Below, one piece after another: positions 6,577 through 13,712 of a stretch of DNA of 22,781 bases. Made by a program: the position numbers and the translations under genes. This DNA is from JBOEGW01 sp050633625 (GTDB lineage: Bacteria > Pseudomonadota > Alphaproteobacteria > Rhodobacterales > Rhodobacteraceae). Position 1 is the first letter of the stretch, and the number at the start of each line of letters is the position of its first letter. The stretch covers positions 1 to 22,781 of the forward strand of contig JBOEGW010000020.1 in the NCBI GenBank assembly GCA_050633625.1, written 5' to 3'. Below the pieces are notes generated by a model. That model worked only from the letters and a program-made list of their open reading frames with translations, did not search any database and was not told where the DNA came from.

Positions 6577-6666
6577 ACCGGGGCAACCCGGTTCATGCGT
6601 GGGAGGCGCGGCGGTCGCGATCGCCAGACCAGACCACGGCAACTAAAGACAGCAAAACGCGTTTTG
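6577..6666 (+). promoter_or_regulatory. Structured rplK leader (GNRA hairpin and 14-bp palindrome)
   Basis: Just after nusG, ACCGGG (6577-6582), loop GCAA (6583-6586) and CCCGGT (6587-6592) form a perfect 6-bp hairpin with a GNRA tetraloop. Further on, CAAAACGCGTTTTG (6653-6666) is a perfect 14-bp palindrome 25 nt before the rplK ATG. In E. coli, L1 represses rplKA translation by binding the rplK leader. These elements are candidates for that target or for processing, but I cannot match them to the L1 site itself. No T tract follows either, so they are not terminators. Confidence 0.4.
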
Positions 6667-6691
6667 TTGTTGTTGAAAAAGGAGAGGCCTC

Positions 6692-7117
6692 ATGGCCAAG
6701 AAACTTGCCGGCACAATGAAGCTGCAGATTCCTGCAGGTCAAGCCAACCCCTCGCCACCCGTAGGCCCAGCCCTCGGTCAGCGCGGTATCAACATCATGG
6801 AATTCTGTAAGGCGTTCAACGCTAAGACACAGGAAATGGAACAAGGTGCGCCTTGCCCAACCGTGATCGAATACTACCAAGACAAGTCCTTCACCATGGA
6901 CATCAAGACGCCTCCAGCGTCCTATTACCTGAAGAAAGCGGCAAAACTGAAGTCCGGCGCGAACACGCCCGGCCGTGAAGTTGTTGGTCATGTGACGGCT
7001 GCTCAGGTGAAAGAGATCGCCGAAGCGAAAATGAAAGATCTGAACGCCAACGACATTGATGCGGCGATGCAGATTATCCTGGGTTCTGCCCGTTCTATGG
7101 GCATTGAGGTGAAGTAA
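6692..7117 (+). CDS. rplK: 50S ribosomal protein L11
   Basis: This 141-aa L11 binds 23S rRNA helices 43/44 at the GTPase-associated centre at the base of the stalk. The N-terminal domain has the signature LQIPAGQANPSPPVGPALGQ (about 11-30), with the prolines that form the thiostrepton/micrococcin site, followed by RGINIMEFCKAFNAKTQ. The C-terminal rRNA-binding domain runs about 76-141 and ends with DIDAAMQIILGSARSMGIEVK. AGGAG (6680-6684) is 7 nt before the ATG. Only one base separates its stop codon from the rplA start, which implies translational coupling. Confidence 0.97.
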   Translation: MAKKLAGTMKLQIPAGQANPSPPVGPALGQRGINIMEFCKAFNAKTQEMEQGAPCPTVIEYYQDKSFTMDIKTPPASYYLKKAAKLKSGANTPGREVVGHVTAAQVKEIAEAKMKDLNANDIDAAMQIILGSARSMGIEVK

Positions 7118-7118
7118 G

Positions 7119-7817
7119 ATGGCTAAGCTTGGAAAACGCACAGTTGCGGCCCGCGAAGCTTTCGCAGGTAAAGAAAACCTCTCGGTCGAAGATGCAGTTG
7201 CATTGGTGAAAGCTCATGCGAACGCGAAATTCGACGAGACAATCGAAATTGCAATGAACCTTGGTGTCGATCCTCGGCATGCTGACCAATTGGTGCGTGG
7301 CGTTGTGTCCTTGCCGAATGGGACAGGCAAAAGCGTGCGGGTTGCCGTATTTGCGCGTGGCGCGAAAGCTGAAGAAGCTCAGGCGGCTGGTGCAGATATC
7401 GTTGGTGCCGAAGACCTGATGGAAACCGTTCAAGGCGGCACGATCGAGTTTGATCGCTGCATCGCGACACCTGACATGATGCCTGTTGTTGGTCGTCTTG
7501 GTAAGGTGCTTGGCCCACGTAACCTGATGCCAAACCCCAAAGTGGGCACGGTGACCATGGACGTGGCTGAAGCTGTGAAAAACGCCAAAGGCGGCGAAAT
7601 CCAGTTCAAAGTTGAAAAAGCTGGGGTTGTGCACGCTGGTGTTGGCAAGGCTTCTTTTGATGAAGCGAAACTTGTCGAAAACGTGCGCGCCTTTGTGGAT
7701 GCTGTGCAAAAAGCCAAGCCTTCGGGCGCAAAAGGCGGCTACATGCAGAAAATCTGCCTGTCTTCGACAATGGGGCCAGGGATCACGATCAATCTGGACA
7801 GCGCGACAGGGAACTAA
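7119..7817 (+). CDS. rplA: 50S ribosomal protein L1
   Basis: This 232-aa L1 binds 23S rRNA helices 76-78 to make the mobile L1 stalk involved in E-site tRNA release. In E. coli it is also the autogenous repressor of rplKA. Typical segments are FDETIEIAMNLGVDPRHADQ, the domain II start GKSVRVAVFARG, the conserved GRLGKVLGPRNLMPNPKVGTV stretch (about 125-145) and the C-terminal GYMQKICLSSTMGPGI. The ribosome binding site GAGGTGA lies inside the end of rplK, so the two genes are coupled. A strong terminator follows 23 nt after the stop, making rplKA the 3' end of its transcript. Confidence 0.97.
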   Translation: MAKLGKRTVAAREAFAGKENLSVEDAVALVKAHANAKFDETIEIAMNLGVDPRHADQLVRGVVSLPNGTGKSVRVAVFARGAKAEEAQAAGADIVGAEDLMETVQGGTIEFDRCIATPDMMPVVGRLGKVLGPRNLMPNPKVGTVTMDVAEAVKNAKGGEIQFKVEKAGVVHAGVGKASFDEAKLVENVRAFVDAVQKAKPSGAKGGYMQKICLSSTMGPGITINLDSATGN

Positions 7818-7840
7818 ACCCACCGCGATACCGAAAAAGA

Positions 7841-7867
7841 AGGGCGTCCCGATGGGGCGCCCTTTTT
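7841..7867 (+). terminator. Rho-independent terminator after rplA
   Basis: The arms AGGGCGTCCC (7841-7850) and GGGGCGCCCT (7854-7863) form a 10-bp stem with one U-G pair and a GAT loop, followed by a T run to 7867. It separates secE-nusG-rplKA from rplJL-rpoBC. In many bacteria rplKA and rplJL are partly co-transcribed. From 7868 to 7974 I see no gene or clear signal. Confidence 0.85.
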
Positions 7868-7974
7868 GCTTGGGTGGGCGTGTAAGTGGCGCAGGTTTCA
7901 GGGGCTTGCGGCGATGCAACCTGCCTAGGGTCAGGTTGCTTGATTGCTCCGGTATGGGCCGTCAGACGAGATTG

Positions 7975-8003
7975 TTGTTTTGTTCACCCGTTTGCCGTAT
8001 AAG
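7975..8003 (+). promoter_or_regulatory. Candidate promoter for rplJL-rpoBC
   Basis: TTGTTT (7975-7980) and TATAAG (7998-8003) have ideal 17-bp spacing, giving a start near 8010. It lies just downstream of the rplA terminator and would be the main promoter for rplJ, rplL, rpoB and rpoC. The -10 matches consensus at five of six positions. The -35 is weaker. Confidence 0.6.
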
Positions 8004-8009
8004 AGAGGG

Positions 8010-8321
8010 ACGGCGATAAGGTGTTTTGGGGGTAGTTTCCCAAGTATTACCCTTGCGCACGGTCCCCTTCCGCATTACATCCGACACTGTAAACCAGCGT
8101 GCGATTCGTCGTGCGCTGTTTTGCGTTTCGTCCGAGATGGTGGGTGGCTCCCAAGGAATGGTGGCCATAATTCCTGCCTGAGACGGGAAAGACCCAATAA
8201 TTTCAGGCTGCTACGGCTACCTGGAGCGACTTGGACGGACCCGTAAGGACCCGAACATCGGGTTAACGCCCGGTGAAAATTGAGCCGGAAGGGTCAAACC
8301 TTCCTTACTTGGAGAAAAACT
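8010..8321 (+). promoter_or_regulatory. Long rplJ leader, probable L10(L7/L12) autoregulatory RNA
   Basis: About 310 nt of non-coding sequence lies between the predicted start and the rplJ GTG. Two hairpins stand next to the ribosome binding site: CATCGGG (8256-8262) with CCCGGTG (8269-8275), and GGAAGG (8287-8292) with CCTTCC (8299-8304). The second ends 6 nt before the GGAG at 8311-8314. In E. coli and many other bacteria the rplJ leader binds the L10-L7/L12 complex, which represses translation of rplJL. Position and structure fit that role. I have not matched it to the family's consensus, and no coding ORF in the region looks real. Confidence 0.6.
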
Positions 8322-8834
8322 GTGGATAGAGCCCAGAAAGAGAAACTGGTCGAGGAGCTCGGCCAAATCTTTGAAAGCTCTGGCGTCGTTGTAGTTGCAC
8401 ACTACGAAGGCCTCACGGTTGCTGAGATGCAAGACCTGCGCGCGCAAATGCGTGAAGTTGGTGGGTCTGTGCGTGTTGCCAAGAACAGGCTCGCCAAGAT
8501 CGCTCTTGAAGGCAAGCCGGCGGCTTCTATCGTCGACTACCTGAAGGGCATGACTGTCCTCGCCTATTCCGAAGATCCTGTGGCTGCGGCCAAGATCATG
8601 GATAAGTACGCCAAAGATAACGAAAAGCTCGTGATCCTTGGTGGTGCAATGGGTGAGGAAGCACTCGATGCTGCTGGTGTTGCACGTGTCGCCAAGATGC
8701 CTTCGCGCGAAGAGCTTCTCGCTCAGATCGCGTCCATCCTTGGTGCTCCTGCTTCCGGTATCGCCGGTGCAATTGGCGCCCCTGCTTCGAACATCGCATC
8801 TGTCCTTTCCACAATCGAGGAAAAGGCTGCGTAA
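8322..8834 (+). CDS. rplJ: 50S ribosomal protein L10
   Basis: This 170-aa L10 anchors L7/L12 dimers to the GTPase-associated centre. The N-terminal rRNA-binding domain includes VVVAHYEGLTVAEMQDLR and VRVAKNRLAKIAL (about 23-66). The C-terminal helix that binds L7/L12 runs from about 130 to the end. The GTG at 8322 is chosen because GGAG (8311-8314) is 7 nt upstream and the protein then starts with the conserved MDRAQKEKLVEEL. An in-frame TTG at 8280 has no site and would add 14 residues read from leader structure. GTG initiation may keep output low, but this is inference. rplL follows after 72 nt. Confidence 0.96.
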   Translation: MDRAQKEKLVEELGQIFESSGVVVVAHYEGLTVAEMQDLRAQMREVGGSVRVAKNRLAKIALEGKPAASIVDYLKGMTVLAYSEDPVAAAKIMDKYAKDNEKLVILGGAMGEEALDAAGVARVAKMPSREELLAQIASILGAPASGIAGAIGAPASNIASVLSTIEEKAA

Positions 8835-8906
8835 GCAATCTAGAGGCCAGCGTAGCGGACAACCGCAAAACGTTGGAACACATCTAAATAGAACGGAAAC
8901 AGTACA

Positions 8907-9281
8907 ATGGCTGATCTGAAAAAACTTGCTGAAGAGATCGTGGGTCTGACCCTTCTCGAAGCTCAGGAACTCAAAGAGATCCTCAAAGACGAATACGGCA
9001 TCGAGCCCGCTGCTGGCGGCGCTGTCATGATGGCCGGCCCTGCTGGCGACGCTGGCGCAGCTGCAGAAGAGAAGACCGAATTTGACGTCGTTCTCAAATC
9101 TGCTGGCGGCAACAAAATTGCTGTCATCAAAGAAGTTCGCGGCATCACAGGTCTTGGCCTGAAAGAAGCCAAAGAGCTTGTTGAAGCAGGCGGCAAAATC
9201 AAAGAAGGCGCTGCTAAAGACGAAGCCGAAGACATCAAAGGCAAGCTGGAAGCAGCTGGCGCAGAAGTCGAGCTGGCCTAA
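8907..9281 (+). CDS. rplL: 50S ribosomal protein L7/L12
   Basis: This 124-aa protein, present in several copies per ribosome, forms the flexible stalk that recruits and activates EF-G, EF-Tu, IF2 and RF3. The N-terminal dimerisation helices (about 1-32, IVGLTLLEAQELKEILKDEYG) are followed by an Ala/Gly-rich hinge (about 34-52). The C-terminal factor-binding domain reads EKTEFDVVLKSAGGNKIAVIKEVR and GLGLKEAKELVE. The Shine-Dalgarno before the ATG is weak (CGGAA), which is unusual for a protein made in excess over L10. Translation may rely on an open leader. Downstream is a 238-nt structured spacer before rpoB. Confidence 0.97.
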   Translation: MADLKKLAEEIVGLTLLEAQELKEILKDEYGIEPAAGGAVMMAGPAGDAGAAAEEKTEFDVVLKSAGGNKIAVIKEVRGITGLGLKEAKELVEAGGKIKEGAAKDEAEDIKGKLEAAGAEVELA

Positions 9282-9287
9282 GGCTGG

Positions 9288-9386
9288 CGGGGTCTTGGCC
9301 CCGGTTTAAAATGAAGGCTGGATCCGGAAAGTCCGGGTCCAGCCGAACCTGTCTTGGAGAGGGCCTTTCATAAGACCTTCTCCAAG
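9288..9386 (+). promoter_or_regulatory. Three stacked hairpins in the rplL-rpoB spacer (attenuator or processing region)
   Basis: Hairpin 1 is CGGGG (9288-9292) with CCCCG (9299-9303), followed by only three T. Hairpin 2 has 13-bp arms, 9316-9328 and 9332-9344, with one G-U pair and a 3-nt loop; the arms begin GGCTGGA and end TCCAGCC. Hairpin 3 has arms CTTGGAGA (9353-9360) and TCTCCAAG (9379-9386). A smaller stem, GTCCTT/AAGGAC (9467-9472/9479-9484), lies nearer rpoB. In E. coli the same spacer holds a partial attenuator and an RNase III cleavage site that set rpoB level relative to rplL. These hairpins are likely to do similar work. None has a proper T tract, so complete termination is unlikely. 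Confidence 0.65.
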
Positions 9387-9519
9387 GTGCGGTTCAACGG
9401 ATCGGGAGGGAACCTGTGGGCGGGTTTCCAAGTATGGATCCGAACCCCCGTTTCGAACGGCGTGCAGTCCTTGGCCCGAAGGACAGGCGCGTCAGTGAGA
9501 AAAGAAAGGTGAATACCTT

Positions 9520-12500
9520 ATGGCGCAGACCTATCTTGGCCAAAAACGTCTTCGGAAATATTTCGGTAAGATTCATGAAGTTCTGGAGATGCCGAACCTG
9601 ATTGAGGTTCAAAAAGCATCTTATGACTTGTTCCTAAACTCCGGTGATCAGCAAGAGCCTACTGAGGGCGAAGGCATCATGGGCGTTTTCCAATCGGTTT
9701 TTCCGATCAAGGATTTCAACGAGACCTCCGTTCTTGAGTTCGTCAAATATGAGCTTGAGACTCCAAAATACGATGTTGAGGAATGTCAGCAGCGCGACAT
9801 GACATATTCGGCGCCGCTGAAGGTCACATTGCGCCTCATCGTGTTTGATGTGGACGAAGACACCGGCGCGAAGTCGGTCAAGGATATCAAAGAACAAGAC
9901 GTGTTCATGGGCGATATGCCTTTGATGACGCCAAACGGCACATTTGTTGTGAACGGCACCGAGCGGGTGATCGTTTCGCAAATGCACCGTTCGCCTGGTG
10001 TGTTCTTTGATCACGACAAAGGCAAAACGCATGCTTCGGGTAAGCTGCTGTTTGCATGCCGCATTATTCCGTATCGCGGGTCGTGGTTGGACTTTGAGTT
10101 TGACGCCAAAGACATCGTGTTTGCGCGTATTGACCGCCGTCGGAAATTGCCGGTGACAACGCTGCTTTATGCGCTGGGCCTGGACCAAGAAGGCATCATG
10201 GACGCCTATTACGAAACCGTGTCCTACAAGATGAAGAAGAACAAAGGTTGGGTCACCAAGTTCTTCCCTGAGCGCATTCGCGGCACGCGCCCGACCATGG
10301 ATGTGGTTGATGCGGCGACCGGCGAAGTGATTTTTGAATCCGGCAAAAAAGTTACCCCACGCGCCGTCAAGAAGATCATCGACGAAGGCAAAATCACCGA
10401 GGTTCTTGTGCCGTTTGACGGCATCCTTGGCCGTTTCGTTTCCAAGGACATCATCAATGAGGAAACTGGCGCGATTTATATCGAAGCCGGTGACGAATTG
10501 ACATGGGAACTGGACAAAGACGGCGAAGTGATCGGCGGCTCCCTCAAGGAATTGATGGATGCTGGCATTACCGATATTCCGGTGCTCGACATCGACAACG
10601 TCAATGTTGGTCCTTATATCCGCAACACGGTTGCCGTTGATAAAAACATGAACCGCGACACCGCGCTCATGGATATTTATCGTGTGATGCGCCCCGGCGA
10701 GCCGCCCACGGTTGAAGCCGCGTCGAACCTGTTCGATCAGCTCTTCTTTGACTCTGAGCGCTACGATCTCTCCGCTGTTGGCCGCGTGAAGATGAACATG
10801 CGCCTGGCGCTGGATGCCGAAGACACAATGCGCACACTGCGCAAAGAAGACATCATCGCTTGTGTCAAAGCTTTGGTTGAGCTGCGCGACGGCAAAGGCG
10901 ACATCGACGATATTGACCACCTTGGCAACCGCCGGGTGCGCTCGGTCGGTGAGTTGATGGAAAACCAGTACCGCGTTGGTTTGCTGCGCATGGAGCGCGC
11001 AATCAAGGAACGTATGTCCAGCGTCGAAATCGACACTGTGATGCCACAGGATTTGATCAACGCGAAACCGGCTGCGGCTGCTGTGCGCGAATTCTTCGGC
11101 TCCTCGCAGTTGTCGCAGTTCATGGACCAAACCAACCCCTTGTCGGAAGTGACGCACAAACGCCGCCTTTCGGCGCTTGGGCCGGGCGGTTTGACCCGCG
11201 AACGCGCTGGTTTTGAAGTCCGCGATGTTCACCCAACGCACTACGGTCGGATGTGTCCGATTGAAACGCCGGAGGGTCCGAACATTGGTCTGATCAACTC
11301 GTTGGCGACCTATGCCCGCGTGAACAAATACGGCTTTATCGAAACACCATATCGTAAAGTTGTGGATGGCCAGGTGACCGATGAGGTTAACTATATGTCC
11401 GCAACGGAGGAAATGCGTCATACTGTGGCTCAGGCCAACGCGCATCTCGACGAGAACGGACGTTTTGAGAACGACTTGGTCAACACGCGCCAATCTGGTG
11501 AATACACCATGGCGCAACGTGACGCTGTGGATTTGATCGACGTTTCGCCAAAACAATTGGTGTCGGTTGCTGCGGCGCTGATCCCGTTCCTTGAAAACGA
11601 CGATGCGAACCGGGCCTTGATGGGGTCGAACATGCAACGTCAGGCGGTGCCGTTGCTGCGCGCCGAGGCCCCACTTGTGGGCACCGGCATGGAAGGCAAG
11701 GTCGCGATCGATTCCGGCGCTGCGATCCAAGCGGCGCGTGCGGGTGTTATCGACCAAGTTGACGCGACACGTATCGTTGTGCGCGCAACTTCGGACCTCA
11801 AGCCGGGCGATCCGGGCGTGGACATTTACCGTCTGCGCAAGTTCCAGCGTTCGAACCAAAACACCTGCATCAACCAGCGTCCGCTGGTGAAGGTCGGGGA
11901 TACGGTTGGCAAAGGCGAAGTCATCGCTGATGGTCCATCCACCGATCTTGGTGAATTGGCGCTTGGTAAAAACGTGGTCGTCGCGTTTATGCCATGGAAC
12001 GGCTACAACTATGAGGATTCGATCCTGATTTCCGAGCGCATCGCGCGTGATGACGTCTTTACCTCGATCCACATTGAGGAATTCGAAGTCGCCGCCCGTG
12101 ATACCAAGCTTGGGCCAGAGGAAATCACTCGCGACATTCCAAACGTCGGTGAAGAAGCGCTGCGCAACCTTGATGAGGCGGGTATCGTCTATATTGGTGC
12201 GGACGTTGAGCCGGGCGACATTCTCGTTGGTAAAATCACACCAAAAGGCGAAAGCCCGATGACGCCGGAAGAAAAGCTTCTGCGTGCTATCTTTGGTGAG
12301 AAAGCCTCGGATGTGCGCGACACGTCGTTGCGCGTTAAACCTGGCGATTACGGTACTGTCGTTGAAGTGCGCGTGTTCAACCGTCATGGCGTCGAAAAAG
12401 ACGAACGTGCGGTTCAGATTGAGCGTGAAGAAGTCGAAAGCTTGGCCCGTGACCGGGACGACGAGATGGCGATCCTTGATCGCAACATCTACGCGCGTCT

Positions 12501-13659
12501 GCGGTCCATGGTCGAAGGCAAAACAGCCGTCAAAGGTCCAAAAGGTGTTAAAGCCGGCGCCACGATTGACGATGCATTGCTCAACGAGCTGAGCCGCGGT
12601 CAATGGTGGCAGCTTGCGCTTGAAGACGAAGCGGATGCGCAACAAGTTGAGGCACTTCATGCGCAATATGAGGCGCAAAAACGTGCCCTCGAGCACCGCT
12701 TTGAGGACAAGGTTGAGAAAGTCCGCCGTGGGGATGATTTGCCACCGGGCGTGATGAAGATGGTCAAAGTCTTCGTGGCGGTGAAGCGCAAGCTGCAACC
12801 GGGCGATAAAATGGCTGGTCGTCACGGCAACAAAGGTGTGATCTCGCGCGTTGTTCCGATGGAAGACATGCCGTTCCTTGCTGATGGGACGCCTGTTGAT
12901 TTCTGTCTGAACCCGCTTGGGGTGCCTTCGCGGATGAACGTGGGTCAGATCCTTGAAACGCATATGGGCTGGGCCGCGCGCGGTCTTGGTCTGCGGATTG
13001 ATGACGCTTTGGGCGACTATAAGCGTTCGGGCGATCTGACACCTGTGCGCGAAGCGATGAACCATGCCTATGGTGATGACGTTTATGAAGAAGGTCTCGC
13101 CAATATCGACGAAGCCAAGCTGATTGAAGCGGCTGAAAACGTGACGCGCGGTGTGCCCATTGCGACGCCGGTGTTTGACGGCGCGAAAGAAGCTGACGTG
13201 AACGATGCACTGGTGCGGGCAGGGTTTGATACTTCTGGTCAGTCGGTGCTGTTTGATGGTCGCACGGGTGAGCAATTTGCCCGCCCTGTGACCGTTGGCG
13301 TGAAGTACTTGCTCAAACTGCATCACCTTGTGGATGACAAAATCCACGCGCGGTCCACTGGCCCATACTCGCTTGTCACACAGCAACCGCTGGGTGGTAA
13401 GGCGCAGTTCGGTGGTCAGCGTTTCGGGGAGATGGAAGTTTGGGCACTTGAAGCCTATGGCGCTGCCTACACGCTTCAAGAGATGCTCACCGTCAAGTCG
13501 GACGACGTTGCAGGCCGCACCAAGGTCTATGAGTCGATCGTGAAGGGCGAGGACAACTTTGAAGCGGGCGTGCCCGAGAGCTTCAACGTGCTCGTGAAAG
13601 AAGTCCGGGGTCTCGGCCTCAACATGGAACTCCTGGCATCGGAGGAGGACGAGGAGTGA
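9520..13659 (+). CDS. rpoB: DNA-directed RNA polymerase subunit beta
   Basis: This is the full-length 1379-aa beta subunit, which forms one pincer and half the active site of RNA polymerase. Start MAQTYLGQKRLRKYFGKIHE matches alphaproteobacterial RpoB, with AGGTGA 7 nt upstream. Visible landmarks are GVFFDHDKGKTHASGKLL, and the rifampicin-binding region SSQLSQFMDQTNPLSEVTHK (528-547) with D536, H546 and S551 equivalent to E. coli D516, H526 and S531, all wild type. Further on are GRMCPIETPEGPNIGLINSL, the KMAGRHGNKGVIS block that contacts the nucleic acid, and the C-terminal GEMEVWALEAYGAAYTLQEM clamp segment. rpoC follows after 53 nt. Expression should depend on the rplJ promoter and the rplL-rpoB hairpins. 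Confidence 0.99.
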   Translation: MAQTYLGQKRLRKYFGKIHEVLEMPNLIEVQKASYDLFLNSGDQQEPTEGEGIMGVFQSVFPIKDFNETSVLEFVKYELETPKYDVEECQQRDMTYSAPLKVTLRLIVFDVDEDTGAKSVKDIKEQDVFMGDMPLMTPNGTFVVNGTERVIVSQMHRSPGVFFDHDKGKTHASGKLLFACRIIPYRGSWLDFEFDAKDIVFARIDRRRKLPVTTLLYALGLDQEGIMDAYYETVSYKMKKNKGWVTKFFPERIRGTRPTMDVVDAATGEVIFESGKKVTPRAVKKIIDEGKITEVLVPFDGILGRFVSKDIINEETGAIYIEAGDELTWELDKDGEVIGGSLKELMDAGITDIPVLDIDNVNVGPYIRNTVAVDKNMNRDTALMDIYRVMRPGEPPTVEAASNLFDQLFFDSERYDLSAVGRVKMNMRLALDAEDTMRTLRKEDIIACVKALVELRDGKGDIDDIDHLGNRRVRSVGELMENQYRVGLLRMERAIKERMSSVEIDTVMPQDLINAKPAAAAVREFFGSSQLSQFMDQTNPLSEVTHKRRLSALGPGGLTRERAGFEVRDVHPTHYGRMCPIETPEGPNIGLINSLATYARVNKYGFIETPYRKVVDGQVTDEVNYMSATEEMRHTVAQANAHLDENGRFENDLVNTRQSGEYTMAQRDAVDLIDVSPKQLVSVAAALIPFLENDDANRALMGSNMQRQAVPLLRAEAPLVGTGMEGKVAIDSGAAIQAARAGVIDQVDATRIVVRATSDLKPGDPGVDIYRLRKFQRSNQNTCINQRPLVKVGDTVGKGEVIADGPSTDLGELALGKNVVVAFMPWNGYNYEDSILISERIARDDVFTSIHIEEFEVAARDTKLGPEEITRDIPNVGEEALRNLDEAGIVYIGADVEPGDILVGKITPKGESPMTPEEKLLRAIFGEKASDVRDTSLRVKPGDYGTVVEVRVFNRHGVEKDERAVQIEREEVESLARDRDDEMAILDRNIYARLRSMVEGKTAVKGPKGVKAGATIDDALLNELSRGQWWQLALEDEADAQQVEALHAQYEAQKRALEHRFEDKVEKVRRGDDLPPGVMKMVKVFVAVKRKLQPGDKMAGRHGNKGVISRVVPMEDMPFLADGTPVDFCLNPLGVPSRMNVGQILETHMGWAARGLGLRIDDALGDYKRSGDLTPVREAMNHAYGDDVYEEGLANIDEAKLIEAAENVTRGVPIATPVFDGAKEADVNDALVRAGFDTSGQSVLFDGRTGEQFARPVTVGVKYLLKLHHLVDDKIHARSTGPYSLVTQQPLGGKAQFGGQRFGEMEVWALEAYGAAYTLQEMLTVKSDDVAGRTKVYESIVKGEDNFEAGVPESFNVLVKEVRGLGLNMELLASEEDEE

Positions 13660-13712
13660 GGGCCTAGGCGCTCACACCCCACCCCCTTCTGACCAGATTT
13701 GAGGATATCCAG

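Noticed and set aside
7868..8246. Small plus-strand ORFs in the rplA-rplJ gap (for example 7944-8246)
   Set aside because: They have no good ribosome binding site or family resemblance and overlap the predicted promoter and leader structures.
11101..11172. Possible rifampicin-resistance change in RpoB
   Set aside because: D536, H546 and S551 and neighbours match the sensitive E. coli pattern. Differences such as T for N and V for I are conservative family variation.
9634..13479. A 1281-codon open frame antisense to rpoB
   Set aside because: It lies wholly opposite rpoB and its translation shows no domain or hydrophobic pattern of its own. Long antisense frames are expected from biased codon use in GC-rich conserved genes.
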